A DNA stretch of 64,000 nt from Sedimenticola sp. (GTDB lineage Bacteria; Pseudomonadota; Gammaproteobacteria; Chromatiales; Chromatiaceae): positions 1 to 64,000 of the forward strand of contig JAMOLT010000009.1 in the NCBI GenBank assembly GCA_027068915.1, read 5' to 3'. The notes under the pieces were generated by a model. It was not told where the DNA came from. It was given only the letters and a program-made list of their open reading frames with translations, and ran no database searches. Shown in pieces: positions 11,700-22,608 of this stretch. Numbering within the stretch: the stretch's first letter is position 1; every line of letters begins with the position of its first letter. A program made the position numbers and the translations under genes.

Positions 11700-12224
11700 A
11701 TGACTCGTGAGAACAGCACCAAGGATAAATCACCTGCGCCGCGTTGGCGACGCTGGGCAATGGATATTCTGCTGGTGTTTGTGGTGGTCTTTGTCGTGCA
11801 TCTTTGGCAGACGCGGGATCTTCCGGTCGGTCCTGCGCCAAAATTGCAGGGCATGATGCTCACGGGCGAAACAAAACGCCTGGAAGACTACCGGGGGGCG
11901 CCGGTGCTGGTACATTTCTGGGCGACCTGGTGCCCGGTCTGCCGTCTGGAGGAGGGGAGCATCGACAATCTGGCGGAGGACTACCCGGTGCTGACCATAG
12001 CCACAGGTTCGGGGGAAACGGCGGAGATAAAAAAGCACCTGGCGGACAATGACCTGAGTTTCCCGGTGCTGATGGATGAGAGCGGGGTGATAGGAGCAGA
12101 TTGGGGAATCCGCGGGGTGCCCAGCAGTTTCATTGTGGATGCGCAGGGGCAGATACGCCATGTGGCGGTGGGTTACACCACGGAGCTGGGGCTGCGTTTT
12201 CGCATGTGGTTGGCAAGCCTGTAG
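11700..12224 (+). CDS. TlpA/ScsD-like membrane-anchored thiol-disulfide oxidoreductase
   Basis: N-terminal TM; VLVHFWATWCPVCRLEEGSI (WCPVC active site); GVPSSFIVD cis-Pro loop. Confidence 0.88.
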   Translation: MTRENSTKDKSPAPRWRRWAMDILLVFVVVFVVHLWQTRDLPVGPAPKLQGMMLTGETKRLEDYRGAPVLVHFWATWCPVCRLEEGSIDNLAEDYPVLTIATGSGETAEIKKHLADNDLSFPVLMDESGVIGADWGIRGVPSSFIVDAQGQIRHVAVGYTTELGLRFRMWLASL

Positions 12225-12254
12225 TGGCTTGCGCCCGCATGAATGCCCGGCTGC

Positions 12255-12488
12255 TCAGATATCGCCGATGACCCGCTCGTCACGGGGGATGCTCAACAGT
12301 TTTTCTGCTTCTACTGTATTCTTTGCGAATACCAGCCGGAACTCCTGGGGGTCGCGCTGCGGATGCCTGTCTCTTTCTTCCTTTATCCGCGTTTTTGCAT
12401 CACGATACTTGGGGTAGGTTTCGATATGAGTGAGTAATTTTGCCCCGGATTCCGGGTGAACCACCACTTCATAGGTAAAATATGGCAT
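12255..12488 (-). CDS. small conserved hypothetical protein (77 aa)
   Basis: intact ORF with coding-like composition, no overlap with neighbours. Confidence 0.6.
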   Translation of the reverse strand: MPYFTYEVVVHPESGAKLLTHIETYPKYRDAKTRIKEERDRHPQRDPQEFRLVFAKNTVEAEKLLSIPRDERVIGDI

Positions 12489-12547
12489 TGTGTAACTCCA
12501 TGCAAATCAATGAGATGTTTTTTTAATCTGATTATTTGCTTTAGGTT

Positions 12548-13966
12548 TTATTCGTCGAGTGTGCGCAGCTCTGCAATGGGCCCCGGGTTTTTGGCTTCCA
12601 CCTGGTGGTAGAGAGAAGTCAGGGCAGCTTGCAGTGCTTCTTCCATGACGGGATGGTAGTAGGGCATCTGGATTAGTTCTCCGACGGTCATTTCCTTTTC
12701 GATGCACCAGGCCAGCAAATGCGCCAGGTGTTCGCCGCGTGGCGTAATCATTTCCGCGCCCAGGATCTTGCCGCTCTTCGTGTCGGCATAGACCCGGATG
12801 ACCCCACGGTTTCTCCCCATGATCAATGCCCGGCCCACCGGGGCGATTTTTATCTCACCGGTTTTGAAGGCACCCGGTTCCAGATCGGCAAATCTGGTGC
12901 CTACGCTGATGATATTGGGATCGCTGAATACGATGGCCAGAGGGGTCTTTCGTTTGAAAGCCCTGATTTCATCGTGTGTGGCGTTATAACCGGCAATTTT
13001 CCCTTCGTCTCCAGCCTCATGAAGTATGGGGCGGTCTGCGTTAATGTCGCCGGCAAGAAACAGGGGGTGGTCGCCGATTTGCATGGTGTTGGGGTTATAT
13101 GCGGGAATGCCGCGTTCGTCCAGCTCGATTCCCAGGTTCTCCAGGCCCAGCCTGTCCAGGTTGGGGCGGCGGCCGAGACTCGCCAGCACCTTGTCCACCA
13201 CCACGCTTTGCTCCCCGGCGGTGATCCGCAGGCGGCCATCAGCCTCTTCGGTGATTTCTGCGCCATGGCCGAGCCAGAGGGGAAATTCTTTGGATATCAC
13301 CTCGATTGCCGTCTTGTTCACTTCCGGGTCGCTGATGCCGCCGATGTGTTCCGCCAGGTCGATACCGGTGGTTTCCACACCCAGGCGGGAGATGGTCTGA
13401 CCCAGCTCCAGGCCGATAACGCCCAAGCCGATCACCGCCATGGAAGGGGGCAGGTCTTCCAGCTCGAAGAATTCATCAGTGGTAACAATGCGGTCGCCAA
13501 AGGCTTGCCAGTCCTTGGGGACGATGGGCGTGGAGCCGGTGGCAATAATGCACCTGTCTGCACGGATGCGTTGGCCGTCTTCCAGTTCGATCAGTCCTGG
13601 TTCGATGAAGCGTGCGTATTGCTGAATGAAGGTATTCTCATCCAGATGATCGGTGCTGTTGGACAGCACGCGATCCACGAAGGTATCGCGCAGATCGCGC
13701 ATGTATTCCAGCGCTTCGGGAACATTCACGTGCATGTCCTTGCAGCCCTCTATGCCCATGCGCCCGAACAGGGCCTTGCGGTGGATATCTTCCGCCACCT
13801 GTATGATGACCTTGGATGGCATGCAGCCCACCCGGGCGCAGGTGGTTCCCGGCTCGCCGCCATTGATCAGAACAAAACTTTTTTCCGCACGCCTGACGCG
13901 CCCCATGGCGTTTAGCCCGGCGGTGCCGGAACCGATAATGGCCACATCTACCTGTTTTTCTTTCAC
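12548..13966 (-). CDS. dihydrolipoyl dehydrogenase (orphan E3)
   Basis: GSGTAGLNAMGRVRR, GTTCARVGCMPSK redox disulfide, NAD site GLGVIGLELGQ, C-terminal HPVMEEAL. Confidence 0.88.
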   Translation of the reverse strand: MKEKQVDVAIIGSGTAGLNAMGRVRRAEKSFVLINGGEPGTTCARVGCMPSKVIIQVAEDIHRKALFGRMGIEGCKDMHVNVPEALEYMRDLRDTFVDRVLSNSTDHLDENTFIQQYARFIEPGLIELEDGQRIRADRCIIATGSTPIVPKDWQAFGDRIVTTDEFFELEDLPPSMAVIGLGVIGLELGQTISRLGVETTGIDLAEHIGGISDPEVNKTAIEVISKEFPLWLGHGAEITEEADGRLRITAGEQSVVVDKVLASLGRRPNLDRLGLENLGIELDERGIPAYNPNTMQIGDHPLFLAGDINADRPILHEAGDEGKIAGYNATHDEIRAFKRKTPLAIVFSDPNIISVGTRFADLEPGAFKTGEIKIAPVGRALIMGRNRGVIRVYADTKSGKILGAEMITPRGEHLAHLLAWCIEKEMTVGELIQMPYYHPVMEEALQAALTSLYHQVEAKNPGPIAELRTLDE

Positions 13967-14156
13967 GGTCGTTCCTCAAGTTTTACTTTATCAACATATT
14001 CTAACGGTATTGCGCATAATTCACATACTGATTTGGGATGTGGGAATATCCGCAGCGAAACCGGTTTGATGTGCTTCACAAATATTAGCCCGGCAACTAT
14101 CTATGTCGTCCTCAGGACGTCAGACGTCCCGAACCGATTGAAAAATAACATGTTCG

Positions 14157-14254
14157 GCCGCCCCGGGTGCATCCGTGGACGTCGTTGCCGCACCTTGACA
14201 GGGAATCACCCTGCCGGCGGTGCGGCGCCTTGCCACGAATGCGCCCGGGGCGGC
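14157..14254. repeat. 98-bp imperfect inverted repeat (about 46-bp arms, 5-nt loop) upstream of htpG
   Basis: GCCGCCCCGGGTGCATCCGTGG...GCCGCACC..GACAGGG-AATCA-CCCTGCCGGCGGTGCGGCGCCTTGCCACGAATGCGCCCGGGGCGGC. Confidence 0.9.
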
Positions 14255-14300
14255 TGAGGGCGATATAGATAGTCGCCGGGTTAAAAATTTTCCGCCGGGC

Positions 14301-14330
14301 CTTGAAAAGACTGTTGGGAAACCAAATGTA
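14301..14330 (+). promoter_or_regulatory. candidate sigma-32 heat-shock promoter of htpG
   Basis: CTTGAAA (14301-14307), 14-bp spacer, CCAAATGTA (14322-14330) against consensus CTTGAAA-N11-16-CCCCATNTA. Confidence 0.6.
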
Positions 14331-14372
14331 AAGCCAATTAAAAACCAGTCAGTATTTCGGGAGAAAATATAC

Positions 14373-16298
14373 ATGACAATCGATGCACACAAAGAAACCA
14401 TGGAATTTCAGGCGGAGGTGAGTCAGGTGCTGAACCTGGTCATCCGCTCGCTCTACAGCAACAAGGAGATCTTCCTGCGTGAACTGATTTCCAACGCTTC
14501 TGATGCGGCGGAAAAGCTGCGCTTTGAGGCTTTATCGGACGATGCGCTGTACGAAGGGGATCCTGACCTGAAGATTCGGGTGTGGGCAGACCAGGATGCC
14601 GGTACCCTGACGGTATCCGACAATGGCATCGGCATGAATCGACAGGAAGTCATGGAAACCATTGGCACCATCGCCAGTTCCGGCACCAAGAAATTCCTGG
14701 AGAATCTCAGCGGGGATGAAACTACGGACAGCCAGCTCATTGGCCAGTTCGGCGTGGGTTTCTATTCGGCGTTCATCGTCGCCGACAAGGTGACGCTCAC
14801 CACCCGGCGGGCAGGCATGGAGCCGGAGCATGGCGTGCGCTGGGAGTCCACGGGAGAAGGCAGTTACAGCATAGAAACTGTGGAGAAGCCTGGCCGCGGC
14901 ACGGAAATCACCCTGCACCTGCGTGAGGACGACAAGGAATTCCTGGACAGCTGGCGTTTGCGGCAGATCATCAACAAGTTTTCTGATCATCTGGCCATTC
15001 CCATTGAAATGCCCAAGGAAGCGCCACCTGCCGAAGAAGAGGACGAAAAGAAAGACCAGCCCGGGGAAATCGAATGGGAGCAGGTGAACAAAGGCATTGC
15101 ACTGTGGATGCGCAGCAAGTCGGAAATCACGGACGAGGAGTACAAGGACTTCTACAAATCCATCTCTCATGATTTTGAGGATCCTCTGGACTGGGTGCAT
15201 AACCGCGTCGAGGGAACCAGTGAATATACGTCCTTGCTCTTTATCCCTTCCCGTGCGCCTTTCGACCTGTGGGACAGGGAGCAAAAGCATGGCGTAAAAC
15301 TCTATGTGCGGCGGGTGTTTATCATGGACGAGGCGGACAAACTGATGCCACACTACCTGCGCTTTGTAAAGGGCGTGGTGGATTCGGATGACCTGCCCCT
15401 GAACGTCTCCCGCGAGCTTCTGCAGCACAATCGCAAGATCGACACCATTCGCAGCGCCAACGTAAAGCGCATTCTCGGTTTGCTGGAGAAAATGGCGAAG
15501 AACGATGGCGAGAAGTATCAGAAATTCTGGGATGAATTCGGCAAGGTGCTAAAGGAAGGACCGGCGGAAGATTTTGCCAACAAGGAACGCCTGGCCGGAT
15601 TGTTCCGCTTTGCCAGCACCAAATCAGAAGGGGATGCACAAACGGTTTCCCTTGATGACTATCTGGAGCGCATGGCGGAGAAGCAGGAAAAAATCTACTA
15701 CATTACGGCAGACTCCCTGACTGCGGCCCGCAACAGCCCTCATCTGGAAATTTTCAAGAAAAAGGGCATTGAAGTGTTGTTGCTGACCGATCGTGTGGAT
15801 GAATGGCTCATGTCCCACCTTACGGACTACAAGGAAAAGCCCCTTCAGTCCGTGACCAAGGGACAGTTGGATCTGGGTGAACTGGACGGTGAAGAGGACA
15901 AGGAACAACAGGAGAAAGCCCAGGAAGAACACAAGACCCTGCTGGAAGGCATCAAGGAGGCTCTGGGAGAAAAGGTCAAAGAGGTGCGAGTCTCCAGCCG
16001 CCTGGTCGATTCCCCCGCCTGCCTGGTGGTGGATGATTATGACATGAGCCAGAATCTGGCGCGGGTGCTCAAACAACTGGGACAGGATGCGCCCATGCCC
16101 ACGCCGATTATGGAGCTGAATGTAGAGCATCCACTGGTTGCGCGGCTGGAGCAGGAGAAAGACCAAACCCGCTATGGCGAACTGGCGCAATTGTTGTATG
16201 ATCAGGCGCTGCTGGCAGAAGGCGGGCAGCTGGAGGATCCCGCCGGATTCGTGCATCGGTTGAACCGATTGATGCTGGATATGTCAGACGATAAATAA
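14373..16298 (+). CDS. htpG: molecular chaperone HtpG (Hsp90)
   Basis: [38 protein letters not shown]; start set at ATG 14373. Confidence 0.97.
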   Translation: MTIDAHKETMEFQAEVSQVLNLVIRSLYSNKEIFLRELISNASDAAEKLRFEALSDDALYEGDPDLKIRVWADQDAGTLTVSDNGIGMNRQEVMETIGTIASSGTKKFLENLSGDETTDSQLIGQFGVGFYSAFIVADKVTLTTRRAGMEPEHGVRWESTGEGSYSIETVEKPGRGTEITLHLREDDKEFLDSWRLRQIINKFSDHLAIPIEMPKEAPPAEEEDEKKDQPGEIEWEQVNKGIALWMRSKSEITDEEYKDFYKSISHDFEDPLDWVHNRVEGTSEYTSLLFIPSRAPFDLWDREQKHGVKLYVRRVFIMDEADKLMPHYLRFVKGVVDSDDLPLNVSRELLQHNRKIDTIRSANVKRILGLLEKMAKNDGEKYQKFWDEFGKVLKEGPAEDFANKERLAGLFRFASTKSEGDAQTVSLDDYLERMAEKQEKIYYITADSLTAARNSPHLEIFKKKGIEVLLLTDRVDEWLMSHLTDYKEKPLQSVTKGQLDLGELDGEEDKEQQEKAQEEHKTLLEGIKEALGEKVKEVRVSSRLVDSPACLVVDDYDMSQNLARVLKQLGQDAPMPTPIMELNVEHPLVARLEQEKDQTRYGELAQLLYDQALLAEGGQLEDPAGFVHRLNRLMLDMSDDK

Positions 16299-16371
16299 AG
16301 GAATTTTCAAATAGGACAGGGCTGACGTGCCATTTGCTGCGTCGGCCCGAAGTGAATTGGAGACTATTGTG

Positions 16372-16977
16372 ATGAATGGATGGCGCCGAATCTTAGTCAG
16401 CAGTCTTTTGCTGATGCTGTTTCCCCTGCTGGCGACAGCTTCCACCCTGATGCAGACGGACATGGCGGAGATGACTGCCGATGCCGAGCTGATTTTTGAA
16501 GGCCGGGTCGTCGGTACCCGGGTCGTCGGCGCTCCAGGGAGCCGCATGTTGCGTACTGTGGTTACTTTCGAGGTTCTGGATCTGGTAAAAGGGGAATATG
16601 ACCAGCCACAGCTGGAACTCTCCTTCGTCGGTGGCAGCCGGGGGGATTTGAAAGTGCAGGTCTCCCATATGCAGACCCCACGCATGGGGGAAGAGGGCAT
16701 CTACTTCGTTGAAGACATTCACAAGCGTCTGGTCAATCCACTTTATGGCTGGCACCAGGGGCATTTTCTGCTGGAGTGGGATCGGCAGCTCCAGCAGCGG
16801 AAAGTAACCACCTTGAGCGGCAAGCCCGTGTTTGGCCTGGAGCGCAAGCGCTCGGCGACCCAGGCAAAAATAAGCAAAGGTCCTGCGCTGGGTGTGCTTG
16901 TAGAACCACTGCAAAGTGTGGATCGCCCCATGAATCCTGCTGATTTCAAGACTGCTGTCAGGGAGATGTTGCAATGA
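16372..16977 (+). CDS. hypothetical secreted protein, translationally linked to the downstream matrixin-like protease
   Basis: signal peptide; stop overlaps the ATG at 16974. Confidence 0.7.
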   Translation: MNGWRRILVSSLLLMLFPLLATASTLMQTDMAEMTADAELIFEGRVVGTRVVGAPGSRMLRTVVTFEVLDLVKGEYDQPQLELSFVGGSRGDLKVQVSHMQTPRMGEEGIYFVEDIHKRLVNPLYGWHQGHFLLEWDRQLQQRKVTTLSGKPVFGLERKRSATQAKISKGPALGVLVEPLQSVDRPMNPADFKTAVREMLQ

Positions 16978-18152
16978 AAAAGAATGGATTAGCTGCTGTA
17001 GCGGCGCTGCTTTTTGCGCTGCTGTCCCTGCCCGCGTCGGCCTATGTGCTCATGGGTTCCCAGTGGCCGGGGAATCAAACCACCATCTACCCGGATTTCG
17101 TATTGCATGGTGACCGTGACAGCCTCTCCGGAATCTCCTGGAACCAGGCTTTCAGGGAAGCCGCGGGTGACTGGAATGCCCGCAGCCCCTTCCAGCTCAA
17201 GATCAATACCGCCAATCCCTCTCATCCTTGCGCCGGGCTGCATGATGACTACCCGGAAGACGGCTATCGCAATGGCGCCGCCTTTCATAACAAATATTGC
17301 TCCATTGATGATGATGGCAACCCAGAGACGGTGGATTTTGGCAAGAAGACCCTGGCAATTACGGTAAATTATACGTTCCGAAACAAACCCCAGGAGACGG
17401 TCGAGTCCGATATGTTCTTCAATAACGCGGAACGCTGGGATATCTATAATGGGGTGCATCAATCCCGGTTTGATTTCCGGCGGGTGGCTCTGCATGAGCT
17501 CGGCCATACCCTGGGTCTGGATCACGAGGAGAGCAACCCCGCCATCATGGCGCCGATTGTCGGCAACATCTATACCTTGCAGGCGGATGATATTGCAGGA
17601 TTGCAGGCCTTGTACGGCAGCAATACCGATCCGGGCGACCCGCCCATTCGCATGTCCATCGAAGAGCCTTTCGACGGCGATGTAAAATCTGGCGTGAGCA
17701 CTTTCCGGGGTTGGGTGGTCTCCAAGAACCCCCTGACATCCCTGACCCTGTATCGCAATGGCAAGCTGTTTGGCAATCTGGATCATGGTGGCAAACGGGT
17801 GGATGTAGAAAAGAAACACCCGAATTATCCGGGTTCGGTGAATTCCGGCTTTGCTTTCGCCACCAACTTTGGGGCACTTCTCGCGGGGCAGCACCAGTAC
17901 CGCCTGGTGGCGCGGGACAACCAGGGGAACATCCTGGAAAAGACGGTCAGCTTCCGGGTAGAGCGTTTTGATAATTCCTGGGTTGCGGATGACAATCGCA
18001 TCTCTTTGGACAACGCCAGCGTCTATTCGCCCAGCGGAAATGACATCCGAATCGACAGGTTGCTGCACGATGGCAAAGAGTATCGCGTGATACTTCGCTG
18101 GAAGAAAGCGAAACAAGGCTTTGATCCTGTTGAAATAATCCGAACAAGATAG
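16974..18152 (+). CDS. secreted matrixin-family (M10) metalloprotease
   Basis: signal peptide; HELGHTLGLDHE (HExxHxxGxxH) followed by M-turn region NPAIMAP; C-terminal Ig-like segment. Confidence 0.88.
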   Translation: MKKNGLAAVAALLFALLSLPASAYVLMGSQWPGNQTTIYPDFVLHGDRDSLSGISWNQAFREAAGDWNARSPFQLKINTANPSHPCAGLHDDYPEDGYRNGAAFHNKYCSIDDDGNPETVDFGKKTLAITVNYTFRNKPQETVESDMFFNNAERWDIYNGVHQSRFDFRRVALHELGHTLGLDHEESNPAIMAPIVGNIYTLQADDIAGLQALYGSNTDPGDPPIRMSIEEPFDGDVKSGVSTFRGWVVSKNPLTSLTLYRNGKLFGNLDHGGKRVDVEKKHPNYPGSVNSGFAFATNFGALLAGQHQYRLVARDNQGNILEKTVSFRVERFDNSWVADDNRISLDNASVYSPSGNDIRIDRLLHDGKEYRVILRWKKAKQGFDPVEIIRTR

Positions 18153-18156
18153 GTAG

Positions 18157-18933
<777 letters not shown>

Positions 18934-18963
18934 TAAGCATGTATTTAAAGTAATGATCAGAAG

Positions 18964-18986
18964 CCGGGGTAATCCCCGGTTTTTGT
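18964..18986 (+). terminator. Rho-independent terminator after adk
   Basis: CCGGGG-TAAT-CCCCGG-TTTTTG. Confidence 0.85.
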
Positions 18987-19196
18987 TATATCCGGTATTC
19001 GCGATTGATGGCGGCGCATGGCGCAAGCTCTTGATCTGTTCTGTATAGCGTGTGAAAAATCTCACCAGACCTACTGGGTGTGGCCGCGATTTTTTACTAC
19101 GCTATTCAAATCAGCATCTTGCTCTGGGCATTCACAATCAACCGCAGATCTTGGGTTATACTGAAAAAAATTTACCGCATAAGCAGGAGGTCTTTG

Positions 19197-19574
19197 GTGG
19201 CTGTTATAGAACTGAATAAAGATAATTTTGAAGATACTATCAACAATAGCGCGTTTGTGATTCTCGACTTTTGGGCGCCTTGGTGCGGCCCTTGCAAAAG
19301 CTTTGCACCCACCTATGAAAAGGTTTCTGAAGATTTTCCCGATGTGGTATTTTCCAAAATCAATACCGAAGATGAACAGGAAATAGCGGCGCATTTCCAG
19401 ATTCGCTCGATTCCCACCCTGATGATTTTTCGTGACCAGGTCATTATCTATAGCGAAGCCGGTGCCTTGCCCGAAGGCTCGTTCCGCCAATTGGTTGAGC
19501 AGGCGGCAGCGCTGGACATGGATGACGTGCGCAAACAGATAGCCGAATCGGAAGCGGGCACTGCTGACGCCTGA
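19197..19574 (+). CDS. thioredoxin family protein
   Basis: DFWAPWCGPCKSFAPTYEKVSED; GTG start with AGGAGG upstream. Confidence 0.93.
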   Translation: MAVIELNKDNFEDTINNSAFVILDFWAPWCGPCKSFAPTYEKVSEDFPDVVFSKINTEDEQEIAAHFQIRSIPTLMIFRDQVIIYSEAGALPEGSFRQLVEQAAALDMDDVRKQIAESEAGTADA

Positions 19575-19674
19575 TTTCAGGTTTCCTTGAAGACAAAGAC
19601 CGGGAGCCGTTGTGCTCCCGGCATTCCAGCCATCCAGGGCAATCGACCTTGCGCTTTTGATCAAATGAATTCCT

Positions 19675-20148
19675 ATGCAATACCCCTGGATTTCCCGCAC
19701 TGACCAGTTGCTCGACTGCCTGCCAACGGTGGGAAAGCTGCTTGATCTCTGTGAAGAAAACTACCATTTGCTGCTGACGCTGGCTCCGCAGTTGCGGTAT
19801 ATGCAGGGGTTGCACGCATCCTGCCGTCCGGGGCACATGGATCTTTTTCTGGAAATTCTGGAACAGACACCCTATACCACGGTTGTGCATTTGACCTACT
19901 ATTTTGCCCATGAAGAGGGGCAATTTGCAGACCCCGATGCCCTGTTGCGTGTCTATCATGATGCAAGGCAGATTGAGGTTGCCAATCTGCGTCAGAAAGT
20001 CCTGCCTATTGAGGCGAATTACCAATATCCCAGCCTTCTCAACAAATGGAAAATCAATGTATTTCTTTCCAAATGGCTGTCTTTTTGTGCTGCCCAGAAG
20101 CATCAATTTACCGCAAATGAGGAATTCTTGACTAAAATGCATGGTTAA
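19675..20148 (+). CDS. DUF1249 (YqiB-like) protein
   Basis: LCEENYHLLLTLAPQLR ... YHDARQIEVANLRQ ... LNKWKINVFLSKWL. Confidence 0.8.
   Translation: MQYPWISRTDQLLDCLPTVGKLLDLCEENYHLLLTLAPQLRYMQGLHASCRPGHMDLFLEILEQTPYTTVVHLTYYFAHEEGQFADPDALLRVYHDARQIEVANLRQKVLPIEANYQYPSLLNKWKINVFLSKWLSFCAAQKHQFTANEEFLTKMHG
20124..20148 (+). promoter_or_regulatory. candidate IscR type-1 site overlapping the -35 of iscR
   Basis: ATTCTTGACTAAAAT matches the left part of ATASYYGACTRWWWYAGTCRRSTAT at 14 of 15 positions; TTGACT (20128-20133) N18 TATTCT (20152-20157). Confidence 0.5.
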
Positions 20149-20217
20149 TGCTATTCTTAAATCCCTAGTGTTTTACTAAGTATATAATCACTCACAAAAT
20201 ACACAGGAGTTGAGAAC

Positions 20218-20691
20218 ATGAGACTTTCTACAAAAGGCCGCTATGCGGTAACTGCCATGCTGGACTTGGCTTTGAATGGTCAGGATGGCCCGGTAACCCT
20301 TTCTGATATTTCTGAGAACCAGGGTATTTCTCTTTCCTATCTGGAGCAGCTGTTTGCCGCATTGCGCGCCAAAAATCTGGTTCGTGGTGTGCGCGGCCCT
20401 GGTGGCGGCTACTTCCTTGGAAGGGAAGCTGATGAGATATCTATCGCCAATATCATTTGTGCCGTCGATGAGTGGGTAGAGTTTACCCGCTGCCAGGGCA
20501 GAGAGGACTGTCGTGGGGGGCAGCGCTGCATGACCCACAACCTCTGGGATGATCTTAGTCGGCAAATATATGAATTTATTGAAGAAATAAGTCTTGCCGA
20601 TCTGGTTAGCCGTGGCCAGGGATCGAATCATGGTTGCCACAAGGAAAAACCTGCCGGCATCCAGGATGACCTTTCTGAGCAGGCTGCATAA
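20218..20691 (+). CDS. iscR: IscR-like Rrf2-family Fe-S regulator
   Basis: [19 protein letters not shown]; cluster ligands C-X5-C-X5-C-MTH. Confidence 0.93.
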   Translation: MRLSTKGRYAVTAMLDLALNGQDGPVTLSDISENQGISLSYLEQLFAALRAKNLVRGVRGPGGGYFLGREADEISIANIICAVDEWVEFTRCQGREDCRGGQRCMTHNLWDDLSRQIYEFIEEISLADLVSRGQGSNHGCHKEKPAGIQDDLSEQAA

Positions 20692-20754
20692 GTTACCGGC
20701 AGACAAGGAAAACCTTTTGACCTGGGTGGCGAATTTCAATATCATACGCCGCCT

Positions 20755-21285
20755 ATGTTGCAGCGAATTCCTGATCGCGTAGACCCGTGGCGTTTGGCCG
20801 AGCAAGGAGAGACGCTTGAAGGCCGCGTAAAACTGGACTCGCTGCCGCGCCTGGCGCCGCTTCTGGCTATTGCCGATGGAGAAGCGGCGTTTGTTTTGAA
20901 GTTCGGCAGGGACAGGCAGCGCAGGCTGATCATCAGGCTAGGTGTTGGCGCGGAATTGGTGCTGGAGTGCCAGCGCTGCCTGGATTCCATGGTGCAAAAG
21001 GTGGAGAGTGAGGTTTGCCTGGCGTTGGTTCGAGACGCAATGGAAGCCGGGCAATTGCCAAAAGAGCTTGAGCCATTGCTGGCCAGGGAAGGTGAATACC
21101 TGGATGTTGCCGAATTGATTGAAGATGAATTGCTGCTCGGGATTCCTTCATCACCACGACACGAAGAGCGAGATTGCAACCGACAGACAGATGCCCAGGC
21201 GCATCGCCTGTCTGAAACCGAACGGAAAGAAGATAACCCTTTCGCCATTCTTGCCGATTTGCAAGCTGGTGAGAACGACAATTGA
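20755..21285 (+). CDS. yceD: YceD family (DUF177) protein
   Basis: position immediately upstream of rpmF; VLECQRCLDSM and DVAELIEDELLLGIP motifs. Confidence 0.88.
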   Translation: MLQRIPDRVDPWRLAEQGETLEGRVKLDSLPRLAPLLAIADGEAAFVLKFGRDRQRRLIIRLGVGAELVLECQRCLDSMVQKVESEVCLALVRDAMEAGQLPKELEPLLAREGEYLDVAELIEDELLLGIPSSPRHEERDCNRQTDAQAHRLSETERKEDNPFAILADLQAGENDN

Positions 21286-21306
21286 GAAATTGCAGGAGAT
21301 AGCCCC

Positions 21307-21477
21307 ATGGCCGTACAGAAAAGCCGTAAAACCCCATCCAGACGAGGTATGCGTCGTTCCCATGACAGCCTCAAGTCCGAAACATTGTCCATCGATCCCA
21401 CTTCCGGTGAGACACACCTGCGCCATCATGTAAGCCCGGACGGCTTCTATCGTGGCCGCAAGGTAATCAACGACTGA
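21307..21477 (+). CDS. rpmF: 50S ribosomal protein L32
   Basis: translated directly: [56 protein letters not shown]; 56 aa, so below the ORF-track cutoff. Confidence 0.97.
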   Translation: MAVQKSRKTPSRRGMRRSHDSLKSETLSIDPTSGETHLRHHVSPDGFYRGRKVIND

Positions 21478-21579
21478 AAAAAACTCGAACCCAGTTCGTG
21501 AACCCGTACCTTGTGTCCAACAGATTCGGCAACCGTGTTGAAGCAGACTCCGGTGTGAATCATTTCCGGAGTTTCTTTT

Positions 21580-22608
21580 GTGACTGAGAAAATCACGATC
21601 GCTCTGGACGCCATGGGTGGCGATTACGGTGCTTCCGTGGTCGTCCCGGCGGCTCTGAATTATTTGAAGGATCATCCGGACCATGAGCTGATTCTCGTTG
21701 GCAAGGAAGAAAGCATCCGCGAGCATCTGCCCGGCGGGAAGCTGCCTACAGGCGTGACTATTCACGGGGCCTCTCAGGAAGTGGGCATGAATGAACTGCC
21801 TTCCCGGGCGCTGCGCAAGAAAAAAGACTCCTCCATGCGCGTCGCTCTTGACTTGGTGAAGGCTGGCACCGCAGATGCTTGTGTGAGTGCCGGGAATACC
21901 GGCGCGCTCATGGCCACGGCGCGATTCGTACTGAAGATGCTCCCTAACGTAGACCGTCCAGCCATTATTACCGCGTTGCCTGCGATCAATGGCCGCACCT
22001 GGATGCTGGACCTTGGCGCCAATGTCGATTGCAGTGCGCAGCATTTGTTCCAGTTCGCGGTCATGGGTTCTGAACTGGTTACTGTCATTGATGATATTCC
22101 TGCGCCAACGGTTGGTCTGCTCAACATTGGTCAGGAGGAAATCAAGGGCAATGAACAGGTCAAGGCCGCCCACGAGCTGCTGCGTCATACGTCACTGAAC
22201 TACATCGGCTATGTGGAAGGGGACGATATCTATCTAAATGAAGAACTGGATATTGTGGTTACTGATGGTTTTATCGGTAATGTTGCGCTGAAAACCAGCG
22301 AGGGCGTGGCGAAGATGATCCGCAGCAATCTCAAGGAGGGATTTAGCCGCAGCATTTTCACCAAGCTGTCAGCCCTGATCGCCTTGCCAGTGTTGAAAGG
22401 CCTGAGCCGCCGTATCGACCCGCGCCGCTACAATGGAGCAAGCCTCCTCGGATTACGGGGCGTGGTCGTCAAGAGCCATGGAGGAACCGATGCCATGGGC
22501 TACGCTCATGCCATCGATATTGCCGCAAAAGCCGTGCATGCAGATATTGCTGCCCGCATTGAAGAGGGCGTCAGCAAACATCTGGCGGACCAGAGGATCT
22601 CGGCATGA
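21580..22608 (+). CDS. plsX: phosphate acyltransferase PlsX
   Basis: [16 protein letters not shown] start; gene order. Confidence 0.97.
   Translation: MTEKITIALDAMGGDYGASVVVPAALNYLKDHPDHELILVGKEESIREHLPGGKLPTGVTIHGASQEVGMNELPSRALRKKKDSSMRVALDLVKAGTADACVSAGNTGALMATARFVLKMLPNVDRPAIITALPAINGRTWMLDLGANVDCSAQHLFQFAVMGSELVTVIDDIPAPTVGLLNIGQEEIKGNEQVKAAHELLRHTSLNYIGYVEGDDIYLNEELDIVVTDGFIGNVALKTSEGVAKMIRSNLKEGFSRSIFTKLSALIALPVLKGLSRRIDPRRYNGASLLGLRGVVVKSHGGTDAMGYAHAIDIAAKAVHADIAARIEEGVSKHLADQRISA

Noticed and set aside
12719-13915. 398-aa plus-strand ORF opposite lpd
   Set aside because: Antisense to an unambiguous dihydrolipoyl dehydrogenase.
19600-19621. CCGGGAGC...CTCCCGG hairpin after the thioredoxin gene as a terminator
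   Set aside because: Good stem but no T-run; not called as intrinsic terminator.
21151-22188. 345-aa minus-strand ORF opposite yceD/rpmF/plsX
   Set aside because: Spans several clearly coding plus-strand genes, including rpmF.
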